From: JAUZRW01 sp034437755
GTDB taxonomy: Bacteria > Chloroflexota > Anaerolineae > Aggregatilineales > Phototrophicaceae
Assembly: GCA_034437755.1 (NCBI GenBank)
Contig: DAOTTV010000124.1
Coordinates: 4,544 to 68,543, forward strand
DNA length: 64,000 bases
Reading direction: 5' to 3'
This document shows positions 1 through 8,887 of this stretch, piece by piece (the first letter of the stretch is position 1; every line of letters begins with the position of its first letter). The translations under genes and the position numbers were made by a program. The notes beneath the pieces were generated by a model that saw nothing but the letters and a program-made list of their open reading frames with translations, was not told the origin of the DNA and did not search any database.

Positions 1-812
1 TGACCAACGTCAGCGCGGGCGATCATGTCGCGATTGACCCATCGATTTTCCCGGAGAACCCGACCGCAAGCGGCGATTACGAAAACCAGATTCGCCCCCT
101 GCAAATCGTCGGCGAACATCGCGGCGGCTTCGCGGCAGAATACGTGATCGTTCCGGCGCGGAATTGCGTCGTGATGCCCGATGATTTTAGCTTTACCGAA
201 GCGGCGGCGGCGGGCTTGGTCTACGTCACGGCATGGCACTCGTTGATTACACGCGGCGGATTCCAAGCTGGTGAAGATATTCTGATTGTCGGCGCGGGTG
301 GTGGGGTCAACTCTGCCAGTATCCAGATTGCGCGCCTCGCGGGTGCGGGGACGATTTACGTCGTCGGCAGTACCGCCGAAAAGTGCGAACAAGCCCAGCA
401 ACTGGGCGCAGACGTGACCATCAATCGTGAAGACACCGATAATTGGTCGAAAGCGATGTACAAGCTGACCAACAAGCGCGGGGTCGATGTCGTGGTCGAT
501 AATGTCGGGCAGGCAACACTCCCGCTCAGTATTCGGGCAGTACGTCCCGGCGGGCGCGTGCTGGTCGTCGGTGGCACGACGGGCTACGATGCCCAGATCA
601 ACGTCGCGCAACTCTTCTACTATCATGTGGCGATCATCGGTAGCACGATGGGCGAGCATAAAGATTATGTAGACGTGATGAACTTGATCTTCAAGGGCAA
701 GCTCAACGCGGTCATCGGCAAAACTTTCCCCCTTGCTGAGGCACAAGAAGCCCAGCGCACCCTCGAAAACTTCGATGTCTTCGGCAAAGTGGTCATCACC
801 TTGGATGATTGA
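1..812 (+). CDS. MDR-family (zinc-type alcohol dehydrogenase-like) oxidoreductase, 5' end missing
   Basis: The reading frame is open from base 3 to the stop at 810-812, so the gene began before the window. The visible 269 residues hold the end of a GroES-like domain (GDHVAIDP, GGFAAEYVIVP) and a Rossmann cofactor domain with the glycine-rich motif ILIVGAGGGVNSASIQIA, then VDVVVDNVG and GGRVLVVGGTTG, which are typical of medium-chain NAD(P)H dehydrogenases and quinone or enoyl reductases. The structural-zinc cysteine cluster is not in the visible part; it may lie upstream or be absent. Some enoyl-CoA (acryloyl/crotonyl-CoA) reductases have this architecture, and acyl-CoA genes follow, but the substrate cannot be set from sequence. 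Confidence 0.85.
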   Translation, partial: TNVSAGDHVAIDPSIFPENPTASGDYENQIRPLQIVGEHRGGFAAEYVIVPARNCVVMPDDFSFTEAAAAGLVYVTAWHSLITRGGFQAGEDILIVGAGGGVNSASIQIARLAGAGTIYVVGSTAEKCEQAQQLGADVTINREDTDNWSKAMYKLTNKRGVDVVVDNVGQATLPLSIRAVRPGGRVLVVGGTTGYDAQINVAQLFYYHVAIIGSTMGEHKDYVDVMNLIFKGKLNAVIGKTFPLAEAQEAQRTLENFDVFGKVVITLDD

Positions 813-931
813 TAGATTAAAACCTGAGGATGGGCTGGCGTAATTTTGCCTATCCTCGCGCCACAGCTTGCTACTCTATGCTATACTGGATGCGTATCGT
901 TATACCGTAATAAATACAGAAAGACAACGAT

Positions 932-1405
932 ATGGCATATCATGATACAGCTTTGCGCTCGTTGGTCGAGCGGGTCGCGGTCGCGCCGTTACGCCAGTTG
1001 TGCCAGCAACCGACAGTACAGGCGGCTTATCGCATCATCGCTTATTATGACGATCGACAAACCTATCACTCCGTTGCGACGCTCATCTGCGAACGCGGAC
1101 AGGCGACGCATCCCTTGCATGTGATTTACGATGGCTTGTTCGATCACCAAGCGGTGGTGCATCACGTCGCGCAGACTGATGTCGAACGCCTCGCCAGAGC
1201 CTTGCAAAAAGCTAAGTTCGATACGCTCGCTGACCAGCCCGACCTGCTCCGTAGTCCGCGTGTGCTGTGGCGGGTGGAGCGTGCCGCCGGCACCTTGTAT
1301 CATCAGGTATTGTTTGCCTCGGATGTGCCAGAAAAGCCATATAGCCAGATTGCGAACGTGATCGATGCCTACCTACCGGAGGCCATCCGCGAAGTCCAGC
1401 GTTGA
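932..1405 (+). CDS. Hypothetical protein, 157 aa
   Basis: I do not recognise this protein. It is soluble, with no signal peptide or membrane segment, and has an alpha/beta look: an N-terminal helix (LVERVAVAPLRQLCQQ), strand-like stretches (RIIAYYD, LHVIYDGLF) and a middle helix rich in Ala and Arg (DVERLARALQKAKFDTL). The start ATG at 932 follows an AAAGACAA stretch, a weak ribosome-binding site. It lies 120 bases after the oxidoreductase and 51 bases before the CYTH gene on the same strand, so cotranscription with the latter is plausible. Codon use looks like that of the neighbours, which supports it being real. Confidence 0.6.
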   Translation: MAYHDTALRSLVERVAVAPLRQLCQQPTVQAAYRIIAYYDDRQTYHSVATLICERGQATHPLHVIYDGLFDHQAVVHHVAQTDVERLARALQKAKFDTLADQPDLLRSPRVLWRVERAAGTLYHQVLFASDVPEKPYSQIANVIDAYLPEAIREVQR

Positions 1406-1456
1406 TAATCCGTCCGCAATTGTTGATAAACACCAGTCGAAATGAGGGACAATATC

Positions 1457-2071
1457 ATGAGTCATAACCAGACTGAAATTGAAGTCAAGTTACACACGCC
1501 CGATCACACGGCGATAATCGCCCGGTTAAACGCGCTCAATGCCGATCTGGTACAAGCGCGCATCCACGAGTACAACGTGCGCTACGATACCGACGGCGCT
1601 CTGCTCGAACGGGGCGAAGCCCTGCGCTTGCGCCGTGATGGACGCATCCGCCTGACGTACAAGGGCATGAAAACGTTCGATCAGGGCTTGAGCCACCGCC
1701 AAGAACTCGAAGTCGATGTGAGCGACTTCGAGACAATGAGCCTGATGCTCGAACGCTTCGGCTATCAACCGTATATGGTCTACGAGAAGTATCGCACGAC
1801 CTATCAGCTACACGGTGCCGAGATCATGCTCGATGAATTGCCCTATGGTAACTTCACCGAGATCGAAGGCGAGACGAGAGCCATCCATAAGGTGTTACAA
1901 GCCCTCTCGTTAGAAGAAGTCGAACGCCGCAGTGAGAGCTACACGCGCATCTTTGAATTTGTCAAGCATCATCTCGAACTCAATTTCCGGGACCTGACAT
2001 TTGACAATTTTAAAGATGTCGAAGTTCCTGAAAGCGCGTTTATTCCGCCGGGAAGCATTGTTATCGAATGA
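1457..2071 (+). CDS. CYTH-domain protein (CyaB/thiamine triphosphatase-like), 204 aa
   Basis: The N-terminus carries the CYTH signature E-x-E-x-K (TEIEVKLHTPDH), followed by the expected run of alternating charged strands: ALRLRRDGRIRLTYKG, RQELEVDV, YEKYRTTYQL, IMLDELPYGNFTEIEGE. These Lys/Arg and Glu residues line the triphosphate and metal tunnel in this family, whose members are class IV adenylate cyclases or tri(poly)phosphatases. The ATG at 1457 is preferred over the in-frame ATG at 1442 because GAGGGAC (1444-1450) is well spaced before it and because the family normally starts close to the ExExK motif. The choice between cyclase and phosphatase is not possible from sequence alone. Confidence 0.85.
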   Translation: MSHNQTEIEVKLHTPDHTAIIARLNALNADLVQARIHEYNVRYDTDGALLERGEALRLRRDGRIRLTYKGMKTFDQGLSHRQELEVDVSDFETMSLMLERFGYQPYMVYEKYRTTYQLHGAEIMLDELPYGNFTEIEGETRAIHKVLQALSLEEVERRSESYTRIFEFVKHHLELNFRDLTFDNFKDVEVPESAFIPPGSIVIE

Positions 2072-2134
2072 CAAGCGTGCTGAATCGCGCTATGATAGGG
2101 CGAATAGTGGACTTAGCGAAAGTATCATGATCCG

Positions 2135-3790
2135 ATGAGTATTCTTGAGAGCTTACAACGTTGGGAACAAGGATCTGTGGCGAAGGCGACGGCGCGCTTT
2201 CCAGAACGCAAAGAGCGCTTCACAACGTCGTCCGATATTGAAGTCAAACGGCTTTATACGCCGGCAGATGTCCCAGACGATTACGAAGCAACCCTGGGCT
2301 TCCCCGGCGAATACCCGTTTGCACGCGGGGTACAACCGACAATGTACCGCAGTCGCTTTTGGACAATGCGCCAGTACGCCGGCTTTGGCACCGCGCAGGA
2401 GTCGAACGCGCGTTATCGCTTCTTGCTCGAAAAAGGGCAGAGCGGGCTATCAGTCGCGTTTGATCTGCCGACGCAGATTGGCTATGATGCCGATGATGCG
2501 ATGGCGGCGGGCGAAGTCGGCAAAGTCGGCGTGAGCATCAGCAGTATCCACGATATGATGACGCTCTTCGATCAAATCCCGCTCGATAAAGTCTCTACCA
2601 GTATGACAATCAACGCACCGGCAACCGTCCTGCTGGCGATGTATATCGTCGTCGGGCGGCGGCAAGGCGTGGAAGATAAGCAGTTGCGCGGCACTGTTCA
2701 GAATGACATCCTCAAGGAATATATCGCACGCGGCACGTATATCTACCCGCCGAAAGCCTCTATGCGTTTAATCACCGATCTCTTCGCCTACTGCCACGAT
2801 AACGTCCCGCGCTGGAACACGATCAGCATCAGTGGCTATCACATCCGCGAAGCCGGCAGTACCGCCGTGCAAGAAGTCGCCTTCACGCTGGCGAACGGCA
2901 TTGCTTACGTCAACGCCGCGCTGGATGTCGGCTTAGACGTGGACGAATTCGCGCCACAGTTGTCGTTCTTCTTCAACGCGCATAACAACTTCCTCGAAGA
3001 AGTTGCCAAGTTCCGCGCCGCCCGTAAATTGTGGGCGACGATCATGAAAGAACGCTTCAACGCGCAAAAAGCCAAGAGCTTACGGATGCGCTTCCATACG
3101 CAGACCGGCGGCAGTACGCTGACCGCACAACAACCTGAAAATAATATCGTGCGTGTGGCACTGCAAGCCCTCTCGGCAGTGATGGGCGGGACACAGTCGC
3201 TCCATACCAACAGCATGGACGAAGCGCTCTCCCTCCCAACCGAGAAAGCGGTGCAGATTGCCCTGCGTACCCAGCAAATCATCGCCTATGAAACGGGCGT
3301 GGGCGATACGGTCGATCCGCTGGCGGGCAGTTACTACATCGAGGCGCTGACAGAAGAGATCGTCAACCGCGCCGAAGCCTACCTCCAGCAGATCGATGAT
3401 CGGGGTGGCGCGCTGAAAGCGATCGAAGATGGTTACGTTAACCAGCAGATACAGAACGCGGCTTATGATTATCAACGGGCGCTGGAACAAAACGACGAGA
3501 TTATCGTCGGTGTGAATAACTTCACCGTCGATGAAGAAGTCGAAGCCGAGCTACTGCGGGTTGACCCGGCGATTGAGCAAGCTGCACACGAACGCCTGCA
3601 ACAACTACGCGCCACCCGCGATAACGAAAAGGTGAGCGCCCTGCGCCAACAATTAGAAACAGCCGCTAAAGGTGATGACAACCTGATGCCGTTGATTGTC
3701 GAATGTGTTGATAACGATGTCACGCTGGGCGAAGTCTGCCATAGTTTACGCGCGGTCTTCGGTGAGTATCGCCCGCAGGTCATGGTCTAG
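2135..3790 (+). CDS. Methylmalonyl-CoA mutase, large-subunit catalytic domain (no B12 domain), 551 aa
   Basis: This is the TIM-barrel part of an acyl-CoA mutase, which with a separate B12-binding subunit interconverts methylmalonyl-CoA and succinyl-CoA. Hallmarks are RQYAGFGTAQESN, GLSVAFDLPTQIGYD, NTISISGYHIREAGSTAVQE and LTAQQPENNIVRVALQALS. Tyr81 and Arg199 sit 118 residues apart, matching Tyr89/Arg207 of the known methylmalonyl-CoA mutase. Isobutyryl-CoA mutase has Phe/Gln there, so methylmalonyl-CoA is the likely substrate. The protein ends at about residue 551 with no DxHxxG cobalamin motif, so the B12 subunit must be encoded elsewhere. The gene is followed after 6 bases by an RlmA-like gene and lies about 2 kb before the acyl-CoA carboxylase genes. 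Confidence 0.95.
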   Translation: MSILESLQRWEQGSVAKATARFPERKERFTTSSDIEVKRLYTPADVPDDYEATLGFPGEYPFARGVQPTMYRSRFWTMRQYAGFGTAQESNARYRFLLEKGQSGLSVAFDLPTQIGYDADDAMAAGEVGKVGVSISSIHDMMTLFDQIPLDKVSTSMTINAPATVLLAMYIVVGRRQGVEDKQLRGTVQNDILKEYIARGTYIYPPKASMRLITDLFAYCHDNVPRWNTISISGYHIREAGSTAVQEVAFTLANGIAYVNAALDVGLDVDEFAPQLSFFFNAHNNFLEEVAKFRAARKLWATIMKERFNAQKAKSLRMRFHTQTGGSTLTAQQPENNIVRVALQALSAVMGGTQSLHTNSMDEALSLPTEKAVQIALRTQQIIAYETGVGDTVDPLAGSYYIEALTEEIVNRAEAYLQQIDDRGGALKAIEDGYVNQQIQNAAYDYQRALEQNDEIIVGVNNFTVDEEVEAELLRVDPAIEQAAHERLQQLRATRDNEKVSALRQQLETAAKGDDNLMPLIVECVDNDVTLGEVCHSLRAVFGEYRPQVMV

Positions 3791-3796
3791 GCACGC

Positions 3797-4621
3797 ATGA
3801 CGATCTTTCGCTGTCCGGTCTGTGCGGTGCCCCTGCATCGCACAGATACGACCTATCATTGCGATCACGGGCACAGCTTCGATATTGCCCGACAGGGCTA
3901 TGTGAATCTGCTCTTAGCCCATCACCGCGGGTCGAACCAAGCCGGCGATAGCCGCGCGATGGTCGACCAGCGGCGCGCGTTTTTGTCGCGCGGCTACTAT
4001 ACACCCCTCACCCGGACGTTAATCGAGTCGCTACAGGCGATCACAACACCGCCACAAGCGAGCTTGTTAGACCTTGGCTGTGGTGAGGGCTATTATCTGG
4101 CGACGATCGCGCAGACGCTCGGTGATGCGTGGCATTACTATGGTATCGACATCTCGAAGGCGGCGATTAAGCTAGCGGCGGGGCGGACGCCGGCACTCGC
4201 GCTGGCAGTGGCGAACGCGCATCATCTGCCGGTGCAAGATCACAGCGCGGATGTGGTGCTGATCGTGTTCGCGCCTTACAATGCTGAAGAACTCGCCCGG
4301 ATTTGTAAGCCAACGACGCGGGTCGTGCTGGTCACGCCTGATCGCGGGCATCTGCACGAGTTGCGCGCGCATCTCTACGACGAAGTGCGCCCCTACAGCG
4401 ACGATCGCCATCAGGCACTCGCGCAGTATTTTGCACGCCAGCAGGTCGTGCAGGTCACGGCGCAAATCACCCTGACGACGCGCGATGACATCCAAGCATT
4501 GTTACAAATGACACCGTTCTACTGGCAAAGCCCAGCCGACAGGCAAGCGGCACTTCTCCAGCACGATATGCTCGATTTGACGCTCTCGTTTGCCATCTCA
4601 CACTATCAATTGCTACCCTGA
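3797..4621 (+). CDS. rlmA: RlmA-like 23S rRNA (guanine-N1)-methyltransferase, 274 aa
   Basis: The N-terminus has the zinc-ribbon of the RlmA family (CPVCAVPLHR ... YHCDHGHSFDIARQGYVNLLL), with CxxC and CxxxH ligands. This is followed by a linker and a class I SAM-binding fold: LLDLGCGEGYY (motif I, about residue 97), YYGIDISKAA (motif II) and VVLIVFAPYNAEELARICKP (motif IV). The family methylates N1 of a guanine in 23S rRNA helix 35. The length of 274 residues fits E. coli RlmA (269). The ATG lies 6 bases after the mutase stop, so it is probably cotranscribed, though the functional link looks incidental. RlmA-type assignment is solid; G745 versus G748 specificity is not decided. Confidence 0.82.
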   Translation: MTIFRCPVCAVPLHRTDTTYHCDHGHSFDIARQGYVNLLLAHHRGSNQAGDSRAMVDQRRAFLSRGYYTPLTRTLIESLQAITTPPQASLLDLGCGEGYYLATIAQTLGDAWHYYGIDISKAAIKLAAGRTPALALAVANAHHLPVQDHSADVVLIVFAPYNAEELARICKPTTRVVLVTPDRGHLHELRAHLYDEVRPYSDDRHQALAQYFARQQVVQVTAQITLTTRDDIQALLQMTPFYWQSPADRQAALLQHDMLDLTLSFAISHYQLLP

Positions 4622-4638
4622 AAGGACGCAAGATCGCT

Positions 4639-4911
4639 ATGTTTAAACGCGATGCTAACGGCAACATTCTCTCATGGAAGAGCAAGAATAGCATCTTAAG
4701 TATCGGGTCATCCCACAGTATCCTCTGTATTGGTAGTACAGGCAGTCTCTTGTCAATCGGCAGTGCGGGTTGTATCCTGTGCATCGGGTGTGCGGGCAGT
4801 CTCTTGTCGATTGTGAGTGCCGGCTCTATTTTGAGCATTGCGAGCATTCGGTCAATTGGTGGGCGCTTTTGTGCATCGTGGGGATGGTTGACACAAGACT
4901 ACAACACGTAG
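4639..4911 (+). CDS. Small protein built from six nonapeptide repeats, 90 aa
   Basis: The protein starts MFKRDANGNILSWKSKN and continues with six tandem nine-residue units at residues 18-71, consensus [SC]-[IL]-L-[SC]-I-G-[SC]-x-[GH], for example SILCIGSTG, SLLSIGSAG and CILCIGCAG. The tail is RSIGGRFCASWGWLTQDYNT. There is no signal peptide. The regular spacing of small polar residues and Ile/Leu suggests a beta-solenoid or stacked-sheet rod, and several cysteines occupy the Ser positions. At DNA level the 27-base units have diverged, so the repeat is held at protein level and is not a recent expansion. It lies 17 bases after rlmA and 13 before a small membrane protein. No function can be named. 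Confidence 0.7.
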   Translation: MFKRDANGNILSWKSKNSILSIGSSHSILCIGSTGSLLSIGSAGCILCIGCAGSLLSIVSAGSILSIASIRSIGGRFCASWGWLTQDYNT

Positions 4912-4924
4912 GAGATAATCAATC

Positions 4925-5194
4925 TTGGGCAATAATAATATGAAGCAAATCATCATTCTCATCAGCCTCATCGCGTCGATTGCGTTTCTCGTGATGTCGA
5001 TTGTAGCGACATGGCAGATATTCACCATTTTGCTGGATACCGACAGTGTCGTGCGGGCTGAGCTGTGGATTTTCTTGATTATGAGTTTTACGGGCGGGGT
5101 GATCCTGCTCAGCATGTCATGGGGCATTGCTGAGCTGGGCGACCGCAACCGAATGCGCCCGGCAATGGCGGGCGATGATGATGACGACATCTAA
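4925..5194 (+). CDS. Small two-helix membrane protein, 89 aa
   Basis: I do not recognise a family. Two hydrophobic segments are clear: IIILISLIASIAFLVMSIVATW (residues about 8-29) and a second around WIFLIMSFTGGVILLSMSW (about 48-66). The C-terminus is strikingly acidic, ending GDDDDDI. TTG at 4925 is chosen as the start because AGGAG at 4910-4914 is ten bases upstream; an ATG at 4940 is also in frame but is 25 bases from that ribosome-binding site. The gene follows the nonapeptide-repeat protein by 13 bases, so the two are likely coexpressed. Confidence 0.65.
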   Translation: MGNNNMKQIIILISLIASIAFLVMSIVATWQIFTILLDTDSVVRAELWIFLIMSFTGGVILLSMSWGIAELGDRNRMRPAMAGDDDDDI

Positions 5195-5364
5195 GCCAGA
5201 CGATCGTAAGACACGAACCAGATAACGCGTATCATCAGGGGGGATGTTGATCCGGCGCGACGCTGGAACGCTACATAACACGGTGGACAGCCTACGGGGT
5301 GTTCATCGCCCTCACCTGCGATTGTGTTATCTCTATGTGACAGAGAGATAGAAACGATTGCCTT

Positions 5365-5808
5365 ATGCCAGACCGCATGTCAACCCGCCAATCCTCCGGT
5401 TGTTTACTGATGTTCGTCATCGGTTTATGCCTGTATCAAATCTTCGTCTTCATTCACGTGTTACAAATAGAGGAGACGATTCGTACAGCGCTGATTCCAC
5501 CAGTGCCGGTACAGATAGGCTTGGGGATACTGTGGCTGATGCTTTTAGGACAAACCGCCATCGGCTTGGTCATCAAGCAAGCTGTTGCATTACGATATGG
5601 CGGGTGGATTGTTATAGCATATGTTATCTATCGCTTAGGCTATGTGATCCTGTTCGTACAGGCGGATTACAACCGTAATCGTTTGCCGTTTTTAATTTTA
5701 TTCACGATACTAGTGCTTATTGTACCGATAATGACGCTTCTCCATCGCGAGGGGCAGATAAAAAAGCAAAGAGAGGTTATTTCACATGGTAGTGAATCCG
5801 AAAATTGA
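5365..5808 (+). CDS. Four-helix integral membrane protein of unknown function, 147 aa
   Basis: Hydrophobic segments occur at about residues 13-33 (CLLMFVIGLCLYQIFVFIHV), 50-68, 77-98 (GGWIVIAYVIYRLGYVILFV) and 106-125 (FLILFTILVLIVPIMTLL). The C-terminus is charged. The last 23 bases overlap the start of the acyl-CoA carboxylase beta gene in another frame (its ATG is at 5786), so translation is probably coupled. An in-frame ATG four codons downstream (5377) is an alternative start. A short hairpin (TATCTCT at 5328-5334 with AGAGATA at 5344-5350) precedes the gene. No known domain is seen. Confidence 0.6.
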   Translation: MPDRMSTRQSSGCLLMFVIGLCLYQIFVFIHVLQIEETIRTALIPPVPVQIGLGILWLMLLGQTAIGLVIKQAVALRYGGWIVIAYVIYRLGYVILFVQADYNRNRLPFLILFTILVLIVPIMTLLHREGQIKKQREVISHGSESEN

Positions 5809-7336
5809 GGAGCTACGCGAGAAGCGCGCCGAGAGCCACGCTGGTGGCGGCGAAGAGCGCATCCAACGCCAACATGACAAAGGGCGCAATACGGCTTATG
5901 GGCGGCTTGATATTCTGCTTGATCCCGGTAGCTTCCGTGAGTTAGACGCATTCGCTGAACATCGCTCGACGAACTTCGGGCTGGATAAGCAGAAAATCCC
6001 CGGCGATAGCGTCGTCACGGGTTGGGGCACGATCGACGGTCGTCTGGTCTATGTCTACTCGCAAGACTTCACCGTCTTCGGCGGGAGCTTGAGCGAAGTC
6101 CACGCGCAGAAGATTTGCAAAGTGATGGATATGGCGATGAAGACCGGCGCACCGATCATCGGCTTGAACGATAGCGGCGGCGCACGCATTCAAGAAGGGG
6201 TCGAGAGCCTCGCTGGTTATGCCGATATTTTCTTGCGGAATACGCTGGCAAGTGGTGTCATCCCACAGATTAGCGTCATCATGGGGCCGTGCGCGGGTGG
6301 GGCGGTCTATAGCCCGGCGCTGATGGACTACGTGATTATGGTCAAAGAGACGAGCTATATGTTCATCACTGGGCCGAACGTCGTCAAACAAGTGCTGAAC
6401 GAAGACATCACGTCAGAAGACCTCGGCGGCGCGAGTGTGCATTCTAGCAAGAGCGGGGTTGCCCATCTCGCCGCTGATGATGAGACACAGGCGCTGATGA
6501 TGGTGCGCGAACTGCTGCGCTATATGCCACAGAACAACATGGAAGATGCGCCTTACGAGACGACGACCGATGATCTCTTACGTGCTGATGCCGCGCTCGA
6601 TACCATCGTGCCGGATAACCCCAACAAGCCCTACGACATGAAAGACGTGATCGAAAAAGTGGTCGATGACGGGCATTTCTTCGAGGTACAAGAAGCTTAT
6701 GCGGCGAATATCGTCGTCGGCTATGCACGTCTGGGTGGGCACGCGGTCGGCATCGTCGCGAATCAGCCGATGGTGCTTGCCGGTGTGCTGGATATCAACG
6801 CCAGCGAGAAAGCCGCCCGCTTCATCCGCACCTGCGATGCCTTCAATATTCCGCTGATTACGTTCGTCGATGTGCCGGGCTATCTGCCGGGGCGTGATCA
6901 GGAACATGCGGGTATCATTCGCTCTGGGGCGAAGTTGCTCTACGCCTATTGCGAAGCCACCGTGCCTAAGCTGACAGTCACGACGCGCAAAGCCTACGGC
7001 GGTGCCTACTGCGTGATGAGCAGTAAGCACATTCGCGGGGACGTGAACCTCGCGTGGCCCACTGCCGAAATCGCCGTGATGGGGCCTGAAGGCGCCGTCG
7101 AGATTATCAACCGTCGCGAACTCGCCGCCTCGGATGATCCGGTGACGAAGAAGAAAGAACTCGCGGACGAATATCGTGAACGCTTCGCGCACCCGTACAT
7201 CGCCGCTAGTCGGGGCTTCGTCGATGATGTGATCGAACCGAACGAAACCCGCGCCCGCCTGATTAACGCCTTACAAGTATTCCAGAATAAGCGCGATGAC
7301 AATCCACCGAAGAAACACGGCAATGTCCCGCTTTAA
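5786..7336 (+). CDS. pccB: Acyl-CoA carboxylase carboxyltransferase (beta) subunit, 516 aa
   Basis: The subunit transfers CO2 from carboxybiotin to an acyl-CoA. It has both crotonase-like halves: the N-terminal oxyanion loop GPCAGGAVYSPAL (about residues 167-179) and the C-terminal loop RKAYGGAYCVMSSKHI (about 401-416). LDPGSFRELDAFAEHR and LNDSGGARIQEGVESL are family hallmarks. The residue equivalent to Streptomyces PccB Asp422, which sets propionyl versus acetyl preference, is Cys409 here, so specificity is not directly predicted. With biotin carboxylase and carrier subunits following, and methylmalonyl-CoA mutase upstream, propionyl-CoA carboxylase is the best guess. The ATG at 5786 lies inside the preceding gene's 3' end. 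Confidence 0.92.
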   Translation: MVVNPKIEELREKRAESHAGGGEERIQRQHDKGRNTAYGRLDILLDPGSFRELDAFAEHRSTNFGLDKQKIPGDSVVTGWGTIDGRLVYVYSQDFTVFGGSLSEVHAQKICKVMDMAMKTGAPIIGLNDSGGARIQEGVESLAGYADIFLRNTLASGVIPQISVIMGPCAGGAVYSPALMDYVIMVKETSYMFITGPNVVKQVLNEDITSEDLGGASVHSSKSGVAHLAADDETQALMMVRELLRYMPQNNMEDAPYETTTDDLLRADAALDTIVPDNPNKPYDMKDVIEKVVDDGHFFEVQEAYAANIVVGYARLGGHAVGIVANQPMVLAGVLDINASEKAARFIRTCDAFNIPLITFVDVPGYLPGRDQEHAGIIRSGAKLLYAYCEATVPKLTVTTRKAYGGAYCVMSSKHIRGDVNLAWPTAEIAVMGPEGAVEIINRRELAASDDPVTKKKELADEYRERFAHPYIAASRGFVDDVIEPNETRARLINALQVFQNKRDDNPPKKHGNVPL

Positions 7337-7357
7337 GGGCAAGGAGACGATCTACCG

Positions 7358-8884
7358 ATGACTGATGTACAGACAAAATCGATCCAGAAAATCCTCATTG
7401 CCAATCGTGGCGAAATCGCCGTGCGTGTCATTCGTGGGGCGCGTGATATGGGGATTGCGACCGTGTCGGTCTATAGCGATGCCGATCGGACGGCTTTGCA
7501 CACACGCTATGCCGACGAAGCGGTGAACATCGGCGCGCCACAACCCCGCGAGAGCTACCTGAAAATGGAGAAAATCATCGCCGCCGCCAAAGCGACCGGT
7601 GCTGATGCCGTCCATCCCGGTTACGGCTTCTTAGCAGAAAATGCCGACTTCGCCGAACTCTGCACCGATGAAGGCTTGATCTTCATCGGGCCTTCGCCCT
7701 CGGCTATCCGTGCGATGGGCGATAAGCAATCTGCGCGCGATGCTGTGCGTAAGAATAACGTGCCGCTGATCCCCGGTACCGAAGCCGGCTTGCACGATGA
7801 TGATCTGATCGCCGCCGCCGATGACATCGGCTATCCGATCATGGTCAAAGCGGTTGCCGGTGGGGGCGGCAAGGGTATGCGGCAGGTGCATAGCCCGCAA
7901 GACCTGCGCTCGGCTTTGCGTAATGCCCGCGCTGAGGCTGAAAGTTCCTTCGGCAATGGCAATCTCTACATCGAGAAACTGCTGGTCGGCGCACGCCATA
8001 TCGAATTCCAGATTCTCGCCGATCATCACGGGAATACGATCCACCTTGGCGAGCGTGAATGCAGTATCCAGCGCCGCAACCAGAAGCTCGTCGAAGAAGC
8101 GCCGAGTCCCTTCATGGATGCTGACTTGCGCCAACGCATGGGCGAGATGTCGATTGCCGCCGCGCAGGCGGTCAATTACGTGAACGCTGGCACGATCGAG
8201 TGTATGGTCGATAAGAATAAGAACTTCTACTTCCTTGAGATGAATACGCGCTTGCAGGTCGAGCATCCGGTGACGGAACTGGTGACCGGTATTGATCTGG
8301 TGAAAGAGCAGATTCGCATTGCCCGTGGGCGACGCATGACCCCGACCGAGAGCATCCTTGAGCCGAAAGGCTGGGCGATCGAGTGTCGGATCAATGCCGA
8401 AGACCCCTACAATAATTTCATCCCATCGGTAGGTATGGTGACCGCCGTACAAACGCCCAAGGGTCCCGGCGTGCGCGTCGATAGTGGGGTCTATGCCGGT
8501 TATGAAATCACGCCTTACTACGATAGCATGATCGCCAAGCTCATCACATACGGTGAGGATCGTAAGTTGGCGACGGCGCGTATGCGTCGTGCGCTGTCGG
8601 AATACGTGCTGATGGGGGTCAAGCATAATATCCCCTTCCACATCAACTTGTTGAATAGCGTCAGCTTCCATGCCGGGCAGTTCGACACATGCTTTGTCGA
8701 GACGCGCTTTAGCATGGAAACCTACGAATCAGAACCGACAGAAGCCGAACTGGAGACGGTCGCCATCGCCGCGACCCTGCACGCCCACCGCAAACGCCAA
8801 CTCGCGTCACAGGTGGTCGCGCCGGCAAAGCGCGATACGAGCAACTGGAAGTGGGTCGGGCGTTACGAAAGGATTCACCGTTAA
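7358..8884 (+). CDS. accC: Biotin carboxylase subunit of acyl-CoA carboxylase, 508 aa
   Basis: This subunit makes carboxybiotin from bicarbonate and ATP. Domains in order are the preATP-grasp domain (KILIANRGEIAVRVIRGARDMGI, which I place at residues 10-32), the ATP-grasp domain with the glycine loop KAVAGGGGKGMR, the catalytic stretch FLEMNTRLQVEHPVTE, and the biotin carboxylase C-terminal domain (WAIECRINAEDPYNNF, PYYDSMIAKLI). The length matches free-standing AccC plus a short C-terminal extension. The gene starts 21 bases after the beta subunit, preceded by AAGGAG, and ends 3 bases before the carrier gene. The three genes form one operon. Confidence 0.95.
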   Translation: MTDVQTKSIQKILIANRGEIAVRVIRGARDMGIATVSVYSDADRTALHTRYADEAVNIGAPQPRESYLKMEKIIAAAKATGADAVHPGYGFLAENADFAELCTDEGLIFIGPSPSAIRAMGDKQSARDAVRKNNVPLIPGTEAGLHDDDLIAAADDIGYPIMVKAVAGGGGKGMRQVHSPQDLRSALRNARAEAESSFGNGNLYIEKLLVGARHIEFQILADHHGNTIHLGERECSIQRRNQKLVEEAPSPFMDADLRQRMGEMSIAAAQAVNYVNAGTIECMVDKNKNFYFLEMNTRLQVEHPVTELVTGIDLVKEQIRIARGRRMTPTESILEPKGWAIECRINAEDPYNNFIPSVGMVTAVQTPKGPGVRVDSGVYAGYEITPYYDSMIAKLITYGEDRKLATARMRRALSEYVLMGVKHNIPFHINLLNSVSFHAGQFDTCFVETRFSMETYESEPTEAELETVAIAATLHAHRKRQLASQVVAPAKRDTSNWKWVGRYERIHR

Positions 8885-8887
8885 ATC

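Noticed and set aside
7631..8671. Long minus-strand open frame (346 codons) opposite the biotin carboxylase gene
   Set aside because: It is fully antisense to a strongly conserved enzyme, has no initiation signal and no recognisable domain; it is explained by the codon bias of the plus-strand gene.
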